Of a stretch of DNA of 64,000 bases, positions 17,344 to 25,180 are shown piece by piece. The notes under the pieces were generated by a model. That model saw nothing but the letters and a program-made list of their open reading frames with translations, did not search any database and was not told the DNA's origin. Where the stretch lies: the NCBI GenBank assembly GCA_016462645.1, contig JAEMSX010000003.1, forward strand, positions 39,630 to 103,629, in the 5' to 3' direction. Source of the stretch: Thermoleophilaceae bacterium. Its GTDB lineage: Bacteria > Actinomycetota > Thermoleophilia > Solirubrobacterales > JACPNS01. A program made the translations under genes and the position numbers. Position 1 is the stretch's first letter. Every line of letters starts with the position of its first letter.

Positions 17344-17679
17344 ATGAGAAAAGTCACCAGACAACAGGCCAGGACAGGTAGGCCTTGGACCGGCGCGGAC
17401 CGCATGCGCCTCGAACTCATGGCGGAACACCAGATTCCCGCCGAGCGGATCGCTCAGAAGCTGCGTCGCACCGAGGCAGCAGTGCGTACCGAGGCCCGAA
17501 AGCAGCGCGTGATGCTTGCTCCTTCAGAGAAGCAGCTCTCGCTCACAAACAAGCGCCCGTATGGCGGAATGGCAGTGGCCCCGCGCCGCAGCCTCGCGAA
17601 GGCGACTGCTCCCGGCAGGCCGTCACGATCCCGGCCGTCGCGCCCGGAGCCGTCAGAACAGGCGGAGACGCTCTTCTAG
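17344..17679 (+). CDS. SOS-boxed Myb/GcrA-like helix-turn-helix protein with possible clamp-binding peptides
   Basis: The 111-residue protein starts at ATG 17344. Residues 14-57 resemble the Myb/SANT or GcrA-type helix-turn-helix (PWTGADRMRLELMAEHQIP, then AERIAQKLRRTEAAVRTEAR). The rest is basic and Pro/Ser-rich, hence disordered. Two short peptides fit the beta-clamp-binding consensus (QLxLF or QxxxLF): QLSLT at 64-68 and the extreme C-terminal QAETLF at 106-111. Clamp peptides at the C-terminus are typical of repair polymerases and mismatch proteins. Together with the LexA box over its promoter, this suggests a DNA-damage-induced protein that brings a DNA-binding domain to the replication clamp. 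That role is inference. Its stop overlaps pth's stop by CTAG. Confidence 0.85.
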   Translation: MRKVTRQQARTGRPWTGADRMRLELMAEHQIPAERIAQKLRRTEAAVRTEARKQRVMLAPSEKQLSLTNKRPYGGMAVAPRRSLAKATAPGRPSRSRPSRPEPSEQAETLF

Positions 17680-18251
17680 GCGTCGATCTGACGCAGCGTC
17701 TCTCGCACCGCGTCATCAATCAGCGCATCGACCTCGCCCTTGGGCTCGTCGAAGCGACCCAGGACCCAGGCTGAAACGATCTCCGGATCGGTTGAGTCCG
17801 GACGGCCCACCCCGACGCGTATGCGGCTGAAGTCGGCGGTCCCGAGATTCGCCTTGATCGACTTCAAACCGTTGTGGCCACCGTGGCCGCCACCGAGCTT
17901 GTACTCGACGCGGCCGAACGGGAAATCGATCTCGTCGTGGATCACGAGCACGTGATCAGGATCGACACGCAGCTCGCCGCGGGCGGGCCCGACCGACTGG
18001 CCGCTCTCGTTCATGTAGGTCTCGGGGATCAGGATCCCCACGCGCGGACCGCCGGGACCGAGACGGCCTTCAGTGAAGGCGCCGCGGTAACGCGACTTGG
18101 GCTTGCCCAGGTCGAACTGCGCGATCAGCCGTTCGGCCGCCATCTCGCCGATGTTGTGACGGGTGTTCGCGTAGCGCTTGCCGGGGTTTCCGAGCCCGAC
18201 GATCAGCCAGTCAACCGGGACGGGCTTGCCGCCACGCTTGAAGATGCTCAT
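17676..18251 (-). CDS. pth: Peptidyl-tRNA hydrolase
   Basis: The 191 residues include all Pth landmarks: IVGLGNPGKRYANTRHNIG with the catalytic His in TRHN and the substrate-binding Asn in GNPG, PETYMNESGQSV, VIHDEIDFPFG (catalytic Asp) and GGGHGGHNGLKSI. It releases peptides from prematurely dropped peptidyl-tRNA. A TAGCCT box seven bases before ATG 18251 suggests a leaderless transcript, separate from rplY 36 bases upstream, although the rplY-pth pairing is the common bacterial operon order. Confidence 0.97.
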   Translation of the reverse strand: MSIFKRGGKPVPVDWLIVGLGNPGKRYANTRHNIGEMAAERLIAQFDLGKPKSRYRGAFTEGRLGPGGPRVGILIPETYMNESGQSVGPARGELRVDPDHVLVIHDEIDFPFGRVEYKLGGGHGGHNGLKSIKANLGTADFSRIRVGVGRPDSTDPEIVSAWVLGRFDEPKGEVDALIDDAVRETLRQIDA

Positions 18252-18287
18252 TTGAGTAAGGCTAGGGAGAGGTCAGGCGGGGGACGA

Positions 18288-18953
18288 TTACTCGTCCGAG
18301 GAGTCGGCGTCTTCGCCTTCGCCCTCTGCGGCTTCTTCGCCTTCGCCAACCAGCTCGGTCTCTTCTTCGACCGTCTCCGGAGCCTCTGCCTTGGACGGCG
18401 GAGTGACGGTCGCGATGACCGTTTCCTCTGCGTCATCGAGCACGGTGAGCTCTGACGGGATCGTCGTCACCTCGGAGAGCATGAACGTCTGGTTCAGCTC
18501 AAGGTGCGCGACGTCGATCACGATCGAGTCCGGAATGTCGGTCGGCAGTGCCTCAACGCTGAGTTCACGCGTGACCTGGTCGAGCACACCGCCCTGAACC
18601 ACACCGGGAGCGTCTTCGACGCCGGTCAGTTCAACCTGGACGAGCGACTCGATGGCCTGCTTGAGGTCCACCTCGAGAAGATCGATGTGCGTGAAGTCAC
18701 CGCGCACCGGGTGGTGCTGCTGGTCCTTGACGATCACGGGGACGGAGTCGCCCTCGAGCTGCGCGTCGAAGAGCGCGTGCCCGGCCTTCAGGGTGGCGCG
18801 AAGGTCGTGCTCGTTGACGCTGAAAGCTTGCGGGTCGCGGCCGCGTCCGTAGAGGATGCCGGGGACATTCCCGGTCTTACGGAGGCGGCGGCCTTCGCGG
18901 CTGCCGAATGCGGAGCGCGCGGAAAGTTCGATTGTTTGACGTTCGTCTGACAT
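18288..18953 (-). CDS. rplY: 50S ribosomal protein L25, long Ctc form
   Basis: The 221-residue chain is the two-domain Ctc type: an N-terminal 5S-rRNA-binding domain (SREGRRLRKTGNVPGILYGR; HLLFDAQL-like loops) and a C-terminal TL5-type beta domain (SVEALPTDIPDSIVIDVA), followed by a Glu-rich tail common in actinobacterial L25. It binds loop E of 5S rRNA. TAGAAT lies ten bases before ATG 18953. Pth follows on the same strand. The call is firm. Confidence 0.96.
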   Translation of the reverse strand: MSDERQTIELSARSAFGSREGRRLRKTGNVPGILYGRGRDPQAFSVNEHDLRATLKAGHALFDAQLEGDSVPVIVKDQQHHPVRGDFTHIDLLEVDLKQAIESLVQVELTGVEDAPGVVQGGVLDQVTRELSVEALPTDIPDSIVIDVAHLELNQTFMLSEVTTIPSELTVLDDAEETVIATVTPPSKAEAPETVEEETELVGEGEEAAEGEGEDADSSDE

Positions 18954-19026
18954 GCGGCGCGCGATTCTAGCGGGTTTGACGGGGGAATCGCGCTTCGCCA
19001 GAGCACCTGGCGTCTAGTCTGACTGC

Positions 19027-20445
19027 GTGGCCGACAAGGATGACCGTGCGATTTCCAAGAGCCGCTTCGGCCGTGCTGCGCGTGTGGGAAAGGCGCTCGG
19101 CGGGCAGGGGATAAAGCTCGCCGGGACGGCGTCGGCCAACGTGCTGCGCGGCAGTGAGGGCGGACAGGCTGCGCTCGAGAAGCGCCACACGCAGTCTGCC
19201 GAGGAGATGGTCAAGACGCTCGGCTCGCTGAAGGGCGCTGCGGTGAAGGTCGCGCAGATGGCTTCGATCATCGACGTGGACATGCTTCCGGAGGAGTACC
19301 GCGAGATCTACCAGCGGGAGCTCGGGACGCTGCGTCAGAACGCTCCTTCGATGTCCTGGAAGAAGGTCAAGTCGGTTCTGGATGACCAGTGGGATCTTCC
19401 GGTGAACCGGTTGTTTCAGGACTTCGATCAGGAGGCGACTGCGGCCGCTTCGATCGGGCAGGTTCATCGGGCGACGCTGAAGGACGGCCGCGATGTCGCG
19501 GTGAAGATCCAGTATCCGGATGTGGCCGACGCGCTGCGTGCGGACGTCGAGAACGCCGCATTGTTCCTGCGCTTTGGCCGCATGGTCGCGCCCGGACTCG
19601 ATGCGCGCGCGGTTGCCAAGGAGCTGAAGGCCCGTGTGCTCGAAGAGCTGGACTACGAACTTGAGGCGCAGAATCAACGCCGCTTTGCTCGCGCCTATCG
19701 CGATCATCCGTTCATCAAGGTGCCCGAGGTTGTGACCGAGCTTTCGCGCGAACGCGTGCTGGTCACCGAGTGGGTCGACGGAATCGGCTTTGACGACGTG
19801 ATGAATCTGGCCCAGGCCGATCGCGATCGCTTCGGCGAGATCATCTACCGCTTCGCCTTCGGGTCGATCTACCACCTGCACCAGCTCAACGCCGACGCGC
19901 ATCCGGGCAACTACCTGTGGATGGACGACGGGCGCGTCGCGTTCATCGACTTCGGGATGACCAAGCGACTCGGCGAGCGGCAGATGGCGCTGCAGGTGGC
20001 CGTGATCTCCGCAGTGTTCGACGACGACCCCGATGCGTTCGCCGAGAACATGGAAGAACTCGGCTTCATCAAGGATCGCGACAACTTCAACGTGGAGCTC
20101 CTGATGGACCACATGAAGCTCGTCGGTGGTTGGTACCTCTCGGGCAAGAAGCAGAAGATCACGCGCGCGTACGTGATGAAGGCGATCAGCGCGCTCAGCG
20201 ATCCGCGCGGTCAGTACTTCGAACTGGTGCGGACCGCATCGCTGCCGGCAGATGAACTGATGGGCCGACGCATGGAGACGGGCGTGCTCGCCGTGCTCGG
20301 ACGCCTGGGCGCGAGCGCCAACTGGACGCGCATCGGCCGCGAGTGGTGGTTTGCCGAGAAGCCCTCGACCCCGCTCGGCAAAGAGGAATGGGCCTTCTTC
20401 GAGGAGCGCGGGCACTCACGTTCGCCGATGTATCGGCCGGCCTGA
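19027..20445 (+). CDS. UbiB/ABC1 (ADCK) family atypical kinase
   Basis: The 472 residues contain the ADCK features: the Ala-rich loop AAASIGQVHRATL, the VAVKIQYPDV lysine, ELDYELEAQNQ, NADAHPGNYLW and the metal-binding DFGM. The family's usual KxGQ motif reads KVAQ here, with Gly replaced by Ala. UbiB-like proteins support isoprenoid lipid or quinone metabolism through an ATPase activity. The start is GTG 19027, six bases after a TAGTCT box, a leaderless layout. The 151-residue gene that follows begins four bases after the stop, so they form an operon. Confidence 0.92.
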   Translation: MADKDDRAISKSRFGRAARVGKALGGQGIKLAGTASANVLRGSEGGQAALEKRHTQSAEEMVKTLGSLKGAAVKVAQMASIIDVDMLPEEYREIYQRELGTLRQNAPSMSWKKVKSVLDDQWDLPVNRLFQDFDQEATAAASIGQVHRATLKDGRDVAVKIQYPDVADALRADVENAALFLRFGRMVAPGLDARAVAKELKARVLEELDYELEAQNQRRFARAYRDHPFIKVPEVVTELSRERVLVTEWVDGIGFDDVMNLAQADRDRFGEIIYRFAFGSIYHLHQLNADAHPGNYLWMDDGRVAFIDFGMTKRLGERQMALQVAVISAVFDDDPDAFAENMEELGFIKDRDNFNVELLMDHMKLVGGWYLSGKKQKITRAYVMKAISALSDPRGQYFELVRTASLPADELMGRRMETGVLAVLGRLGASANWTRIGREWWFAEKPSTPLGKEEWAFFEERGHSRSPMYRPA

Positions 20446-20449
20446 ATCG

Positions 20450-20905
20450 ATGGAGTTCCGTCGTCGCGGGATCCGGACCTTCGTCTCGGACGACGGTGGA
20501 TTCTCGGTCCGGCGACCGTCCGGCCCGTCGGTCAACCGCAACGGTCTGTGGCTGAAGGCGCCCGGGCACAACTACGAGATTCGAATGCGGAGTCGCGAGC
20601 TCTGGCTACTCGACGGCGAGCGCGAAGTGGGCTACGCGGACGGCATGCAGAGCGGCTGGACGGTGCTTTTCGATGAGCGCGCGTTGGAGCTCGTACAGCC
20701 GAAGACGGGCGTGCCCCATACGTTGGTCCACGAAGCGGGAGCGGCGATCGGTCAGTTCGCCGGCACCGGCTTTCCGATGCGGTCGTTTCGTGGCGAAGGC
20801 GAACTTGGCACGACCGCAGAGCAGACAGCGTTCCTCGCGATGATCGTTCTCACCGGCTGGCGAGAGAGCGATCGCGCAATGCTCGTGGCCACCGGTGGCG
20901 GTTAG
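20450..20905 (+). CDS. Hypothetical protein co-transcribed with the UbiB-type kinase
   Basis: ATG 20450 begins four bases after the kinase stop; 151 residues. The sequence is rich in beta strands with regularly spaced Trp and Arg (NGLWLKAPGHNYEIRMRSRELWLLDGE is split by turns) and ends with a hydrophobic helix (TAFLAMIVLTGW). Alternating charged strands and a terminal helix are reminiscent of the LURP/Tubby-like fold, but I cannot prove this. There is no signal peptide. The operon suggests a role linked to the kinase. Its stop overlaps that of the convergent acetyltransferase by TTAG. Confidence 0.75.
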   Translation: MEFRRRGIRTFVSDDGGFSVRRPSGPSVNRNGLWLKAPGHNYEIRMRSRELWLLDGEREVGYADGMQSGWTVLFDERALELVQPKTGVPHTLVHEAGAAIGQFAGTGFPMRSFRGEGELGTTAEQTAFLAMIVLTGWRESDRAMLVATGGG

Positions 20906-21414
20906 AGGGCCACACGCAGCCGCACGTCCGCGACGAACCATCCGCGATCCGTCCGCGTTGAGCCGTCGTGTCTGAAGCCTCGCGACGCATAGAGCGGCAG
21001 CGAGCGGAAGTTGTCCTCAAGCGTCCAGACCGTCACCGCTTTCCAGTCGGCCGCGCGCAAGTGCTCGATCGCGTCATCGAGCAGCGCCCGCCCGTAGCCG
21101 CGGCGGTGCATTTCGGGATCCACATACAGCGCCACGATCTCGGCGACACCCTGCGCTTCGTCTCGATCGCGAGAAGGTGCGGCAACTGCACAGAAGCCGC
21201 AGATCTCACCGGCGTCCTCGACCACGCGTATCGATGTGATCCCGTGCCCACCCTCGATCATCTCGCGCCAGACCTGAATGCCGCCGTCAGGGTCACGCGT
21301 CAGCGCGTCGAAGACGTCGCGCTCGGCCTTTCCGGCGTAAGCGGCGAGCCACGCGGCAATTCGGATTTCCTCCAACCGCGCCGCATCGTCAAGTGCGGCA
21401 TCCCGGAGGTTCAA
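20902..21414 (-). CDS. GNAT family N-acetyltransferase
   Basis: The 170 residues show the GNAT order: a substrate region near LEEIRIAAWLAAYAGK, the central strand VEDAGEICGFCAVAA, the acetyl-CoA loop VDPEMHRRGYGRALL (motif A, R/QxxGxG/A) and a terminal strand RGFRHDGSTRTD. It transfers acetyl from acetyl-CoA to an amine, target unknown. The start is TTG 21414, in a TTGA overlap with the stop of the PPOX gene upstream, so they are translationally coupled. Confidence 0.9.
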   Translation of the reverse strand: MNLRDAALDDAARLEEIRIAAWLAAYAGKAERDVFDALTRDPDGGIQVWREMIEGGHGITSIRVVEDAGEICGFCAVAAPSRDRDEAQGVAEIVALYVDPEMHRRGYGRALLDDAIEHLRAADWKAVTVWTLEDNFRSLPLYASRGFRHDGSTRTDRGWFVADVRLRVAL

Positions 21415-21878
21415 TATCCACCGCCGAGCTTGCGGTGATCCCAGCTCATCGTGCGCTTCGGAATGAACTTCAGGGCGGTGCGCTTGGGTGCCTGCGCCTC
21501 GATCATCTGCACCACCGCGTCAACCGGGTAGTTGCCGTCGCCGTAGCGCGTGAAGAGGTCGATCCCGACCGCCTTGACGACTTCGTAGTTGTCGTCGAGC
21601 TCGACGTCGCATTCAAAGGAGACGCCGCGCAGTTGGTCGTAGGTCTCGCCGGCTTCCACGAGCAGCGTCGCGCGTGGGTCGCGTTCAAGGTTCTTGATCT
21701 TCTGGGCCTTCGTGAACGTCCAACCCCAGATCTCGGTGCCGCGCACGATGTACCAGAGCGGCATCATGTGCGGAACGCCGCGCGGGCCGTTGGTGCCGAC
21801 GATGACTGTGCGCTGTTCCTCGAGGAACGCATCGATTTCGTCCGGCGTGAGGACGATCTGGTCGCGCTTGCTGGCCAC
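21411..21878 (-). CDS. PPOX-class (pyridoxamine-phosphate-oxidase fold) flavin or F420 protein
   Basis: From GTG 21878 (VASKRDQIVLTPDEI), 155 residues. The split-barrel fold is visible in FLEEQRTVIVGTNGPRGVPH, MMPLWYIVRGTEIWGWT, KIKNLERDPRATLLVEAGE and YDQLRGVSFECDVELD. This is the pattern of actinobacterial F420- or FMN-dependent PPOX proteins. Members reduce quinones, biliverdin or other small molecules; cofactor and substrate cannot be settled by eye. It overlaps the acetyltransferase and follows pafBC by 28 bases on the same strand. Confidence 0.88.
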   Translation of the reverse strand: MASKRDQIVLTPDEIDAFLEEQRTVIVGTNGPRGVPHMMPLWYIVRGTEIWGWTFTKAQKIKNLERDPRATLLVEAGETYDQLRGVSFECDVELDDNYEVVKAVGIDLFTRYGDGNYPVDAVVQMIEAQAPKRTALKFIPKRTMSWDHRKLGGGY

Positions 21879-21906
21879 GGTCGCCAGCCTACTGGGACCG
21901 GGTGGA

Positions 21907-24039
21907 TTAAGCCGTGGCGACGGGCTTCTTGTGGGCGTCGCCGGACGGGCGGGGGCGCGCGGATGCGGCCTTGACGCCGCCACCGTCGATCTCAGTGCTG
22001 AGCGCCTTGGCGGCGTCGCGCACTGCTTCACGCGCGTCGGCCGGCTCGAGCACGACTGCGTCGGCGCCGAACTTGAAAATCTCCGAGACGAGCCAGTTGA
22101 CACCGCCGTAGGGGAGGTCGATCAGGATCGCTCCGTCCTTCAGCTCGAGCGAGGGCTCGTACTCCTCTTTGGCGCGCGGCGCGCGATCGGGGCTGATCCA
22201 GATCTTCGCGCTCGTACCCGTTGAGAGCGTTCCCGAGCGTGCCCAGCCGTCGAGGTCGGGCATCATGCCGTCACGCACCACGAAGGTCTCGTTGGTGACA
22301 TCGGCCGTCTTGATGCGGTCGAGTCGGAAGTCGCGCGGCGCTTCGCGTTCGCGGTCCCACGTGTGCACGTACCAACCTTCGCGACCGTTCATCAGCGAGT
22401 AAGGCTCGATCGTGCGCTTGGTGAAGGTGTCCTGGTCTTCTTTGTAGTGCTCGATCTCGACCAACAGGTGGCCCTGGATCGCCTGCGAGATCAGCGTGGA
22501 GATCTCGGAGTCGTCGGCCTGCGTCGCGGCGATCTGCAGGCCGCTGGTTGCCGGGTCCTCGCCGAGCGCCGTGACGACCTTCTTGCGCGCAGTCAGCAGC
22601 GAGTCGTTCGGGAAGTACTCGCCCAGCAGGTCGATCGCGGCGATCAGAGCCTTGGCTTCGAGCGGGAGCAGACGGGCCGGGCGGGCGAAGTTGTCGGAGT
22701 AGGGCTCGCTGTCGACCGAGATCTCGTCGTCCTCGATCTGCGCGAAGAGCACGTAGCTGCCGCCGCCGAAGTTCACGACGTTGAGCACCTCAATGTCTTC
22801 CTCGATCTCTTCGCGGGAGACATTGAGGTCCACCACGAGCTGGCTCATCGAGACCGTCGCGCCGGTGTGCGTCGCGCCGATCAGGATTCCGGCAAGTGTG
22901 ATCAGGCGGGCAAAGCGTTCCGGGCGGATCGAGTTCTCGGCGTCGGCTGCGGCGCCGCTGCCGGCCGCCGGTCCGCGGCGACGGGCGATCTTCGGCGCGA
23001 TCGCGAACTCGCCGTCGTGCTCGGCGGCGATCCGGGCGACGCGCTCCTGCACGTCTTCGGCGAGATTGGCCGGCTCGAGCACGCGGGCGCGCGGCCCGAG
23101 ACCCAGCACCCAGGCGATCAGCGGGGCGGACTCCGTGAACTCGGTCTCGAAGATGACGCCCTTCCCGGGCACGGCCTCGCCGCGACGCGGCGCGCGGATC
23201 GTTCCGGCGCGCGAGAAGTGACGCTCGACGAGCCAGGCGACGCGTTCGGAAATCCAGATCGACGCGCTTTGCGAGGTCTGGCCGAACTGCCACTCGGCCA
23301 TCGTCGCGTACTTGCGGGGGTCGAAGTCCTCTGGCGGCGGGAAGTCGTGCTCGGCCTTGGACGCGTAGCTGATCTTGCCCTCGATGCGCGAGAGCTTGAA
23401 CATGCGCTGCTCGTCGCGCTCGTGGCTGTGGCCGATCATGTAGAACTGGCCGCCGCGGTAGAGCAAGTGGTACGGGTCGACCTTGCGCTTCTCTTTGGCG
23501 CCGGTGCTGATCGTCTTGTACTCGAAGAGGATCGTCTTGCGACGGAAGATCGCGTTCTCGATCTTGGACAGGCGCTGCGAGAGTTCGCGCCCCTCAACGT
23601 CGGGACCGACGGCGATGTGGATCGAGGTCTCATCCGGAGCAGACAGCGGGGAGGGGCGACCCCACGTGAGCTGCTGCAGGGCGAGGCGCAGCGGCTCCGC
23701 GTAGGCGAACTGACCGTCGAGCATCTTCAGGGCGGTGGTGAGCGAAGCGAGTTCGCGATCGGTGAACTGCACGCTCGGGAGATAGAAGTTCTCCGGCGGG
23801 AGCGAGTAGTTCTCGGCCTCGTAGAAACCGTCGACGGCGCGGTCGACGCGCAGCTCGATTCCGAGGGCCTCGAGCTCAGCGCGGTCGGCGTAGAAGCGAC
23901 GCGCGAACGCGTCGTCGTTCATCTCGCTGTATCCCTCGACGTCGCGCTTTATTTCGAGTGCCGTGACCGGACGGCGCTTTGCCATCAAGAACGAGATCAA
24001 CGACAGCTGCCGAATGAGTTTTTCCGTGTCCTTGGCCAC
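21907..24039 (-). CDS. pafBC: Single-chain PafBC: WYL-domain DNA-damage response regulator
   Basis: The 710 residues hold two copies of the HTH-plus-WYL unit, corresponding to PafB followed by PafC. N-terminal HTH: LIRQLSLISFLMAKRRPVTA; first WYL domain near IDPYHLLYRGGQFYMIGH (about 190-230); second HTH near RFARLITLAGILIGA; second WYL domain near IEPYSLMNGREGWYVHTW (about 555-600). In mycobacteria PafB and PafC form a dimer that activates repair genes after DNA damage independently of LexA; natural single-chain fusions are known in other actinobacteria. Pup-proteasome genes, often adjacent, are not in this window. The start is GTG 24039, with TAAGGT eight bases upstream (leaderless). Confidence 0.88.
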   Translation of the reverse strand: MAKDTEKLIRQLSLISFLMAKRRPVTALEIKRDVEGYSEMNDDAFARRFYADRAELEALGIELRVDRAVDGFYEAENYSLPPENFYLPSVQFTDRELASLTTALKMLDGQFAYAEPLRLALQQLTWGRPSPLSAPDETSIHIAVGPDVEGRELSQRLSKIENAIFRRKTILFEYKTISTGAKEKRKVDPYHLLYRGGQFYMIGHSHERDEQRMFKLSRIEGKISYASKAEHDFPPPEDFDPRKYATMAEWQFGQTSQSASIWISERVAWLVERHFSRAGTIRAPRRGEAVPGKGVIFETEFTESAPLIAWVLGLGPRARVLEPANLAEDVQERVARIAAEHDGEFAIAPKIARRRGPAAGSGAAADAENSIRPERFARLITLAGILIGATHTGATVSMSQLVVDLNVSREEIEEDIEVLNVVNFGGGSYVLFAQIEDDEISVDSEPYSDNFARPARLLPLEAKALIAAIDLLGEYFPNDSLLTARKKVVTALGEDPATSGLQIAATQADDSEISTLISQAIQGHLLVEIEHYKEDQDTFTKRTIEPYSLMNGREGWYVHTWDREREAPRDFRLDRIKTADVTNETFVVRDGMMPDLDGWARSGTLSTGTSAKIWISPDRAPRAKEEYEPSLELKDGAILIDLPYGGVNWLVSEIFKFGADAVVLEPADAREAVRDAAKALSTEIDGGGVKAASARPRPSGDAHKKPVATA

Positions 24040-24121
24040 TCACTTGCACCTTAGTTGAGCGGGTTGCGCGATTCGACCCCTATTTGAGCGGGCTTTCGCA
24101 AATTGCAACAAAAGAAGGGCA

Positions 24122-24166
24122 AACAAAAGAAAAGCCAGGTGGCCGACTGAGCAACGGCCACCTGGC
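24122..24166 (-). terminator. Strong intrinsic terminator
   Basis: A perfect 12-bp stem GCCAGGTGGCCG/CGGCCACCTGGC (24166-24155 with 24145-24134), loop of nine bases, followed by TTTTCTTTTGTTT on the minus strand. No protein-coding gene ends directly before it, which is why a non-coding transcript is proposed. Confidence 0.9.
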
Positions 24167-24283
24167 GGGATCGACTCTCTCTGTGCGGAGACGAACGAGT
24201 CGGGGTGTTTGGGACAGATCTTGTTTTTAGGAGGAAACGCGATCTGCAGGGACCAGCGGGCATTGGCTGGCTGTTCAGCCAAT
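24122..24283 (-). ncRNA. Candidate structured small RNA with CCUCCU loop
   Basis: The 344-base gap 24040-24383 has no credible protein frame but holds ordered stems on the minus strand. In 5'-3' order: ATTGGCTG-AACAGC-CAGCCAAT (24283-24262); CAGATC/GATCTG (24246-24241 with 24220-24215) enclosing a 20-base loop with CCTCCT (24234-24229); GACTC/GAGTC (24201-24197 with 24177-24173); and a strong terminator (24166-24134) with a T-rich tail. CCUCCU can pair with Shine-Dalgarno sequences, as in C-rich-loop small RNAs. A TATATT box at 24286-24281 overlaps the first stem, so the 5' end is uncertain. It could instead be a long 3' region of the TetR transcript, or a leader of pafBC, but the terminator argues against the latter. 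Confidence 0.45.
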
Positions 24284-24319
24284 ATACACGAAATGATGTC
24301 ACCAGGCCATCGGGAGGCC

Positions 24320-24366
24320 AAAAAAACCCGCAAAATCCGTATTTAGTCCAGTGCCCGCTACGCGGG
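24320..24366 (-). terminator. Probable terminator of the TetR gene
   Basis: After the TetR stop the minus strand reads CCCGC (24366-24362), a nearby GCGGG (24358-24354) and a second GCGGG (24331-24327) followed by seven T (24326-24320). CCCGC can pair with either GCGGG; only the distal pairing abuts the U-run, so termination could be inefficient or conditional. Confidence 0.5.
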
Positions 24367-24383
24367 AGTAGGTACGAGTTCGA

Positions 24384-25019
24384 TCAGCCGCGCTGGGCCG
24401 AGGCCATGGCGAGGACCAGTTCGGTCGCCGCCAGTCGCGCCTCGTCGATGGTGATGCGCGGGTCGTCGTCAGTCGCCATCTGGATCAACTGGTAGATCGC
24501 ACCGACAACCGCGGCGGCGCTTGCGTAGGAGATGTCGCGGATCGAATCGTCGGTCTCGCGAGCGCGGGCGGCAAGCGCGAGCAACTGTTCGGTGAACTTC
24601 TCGTGCGTCTCGCGATGTCCGGCGATCCCGCGGTCACCGAGCGCGTACACCTCGAAAAGCATCGCTCGAGTGAGCAGCGGCTCGACGGTCATGAAGGCGA
24701 AATATGCGTCCACGGCCTGCTTGGACTGGTCTTCCCAGGAGAGTTCCGGGTCCGCGGCCTGGTTGATGACCACGCGCGCCACGTCGGTGGCGCGGTCGCA
24801 GAGCGCGAGGAAGCACTCGCCGCGATCGGCGAACTCCTCGTAGAAGGTGCGGCGTGAAACGCGCGCGCGTTTGACGATGTCGGCGACGACGGTGCCGGCG
24901 AAACCCTTCTCCATCAGCGACTCGCCCATCCCGCGCATCAGGCGGTCTCGCGTGACGCTCTCGTCGAAGAGTGCGGCGAGCGCTGGAGAGGTGGAGGTGT
25001 CGGGAGTTGAAGTTGCCAT
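24384..25019 (-). CDS. TetR family regulator divergent from a P450
   Basis: Start ATG 25019; 211 residues. The N-terminal HTH (TRDRLMRGMGESLMEKGFAG, then TVVADIVKRARVSRRTFYEEF) is typical TetR, with a helical ligand domain behind. The gene is divergent from the P450 at 25181, and two palindromes (GGTACA-N4-TGTACC) fill the shared promoter region, so it very probably represses both genes and is released by a small molecule related to the P450 substrate. Ligand unknown. Confidence 0.93.
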   Translation of the reverse strand: MATSTPDTSTSPALAALFDESVTRDRLMRGMGESLMEKGFAGTVVADIVKRARVSRRTFYEEFADRGECFLALCDRATDVARVVINQAADPELSWEDQSKQAVDAYFAFMTVEPLLTRAMLFEVYALGDRGIAGHRETHEKFTEQLLALAARARETDDSIRDISYASAAAVVGAIYQLIQMATDDDPRITIDEARLAATELVLAMASAQRG

Positions 25020-25050
25020 ACAAAGAATTTGCGATTGGGCCTTGAAATCT

Positions 25051-25097
25051 ATGGTACATCGGTGTACCATCCTCGTCAAGCGGTACACGCGTGTACC
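25051..25097. promoter_or_regulatory. Twin TetR operators
   Basis: Two perfect palindromes of the same form, GGTACA-N4-TGTACC, lie at 25053-25068 (extended by AT...AT to 25051-25070) and 25082-25097. Their centres are 29 bases apart, close to three helical turns, so two dimers could sit on one face. A half site TCGTACACC follows at 25111-25119. They stand between the divergent TetR and P450 genes. Confidence 0.85.
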
Positions 25098-25180
25098 AGC
25101 GGCGGATTCCTCGTACACCCCCCAACGAGGAATCCGCCACCCACCTTCCAGCAGTGTGAGTACGAAAGTCGAGCAGAACG

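Noticed and set aside
18967..20415. A 482-codon frame antisense to the UbiB-type kinase
   Set aside because: The plus-strand frame carries all kinase motifs, and the antisense frame has none.
22363..24054. A 563-codon open frame antisense to pafBC
   Set aside because: Shadow of the WYL-domain gene, low-complexity Arg/Leu/Val-rich and without motifs.
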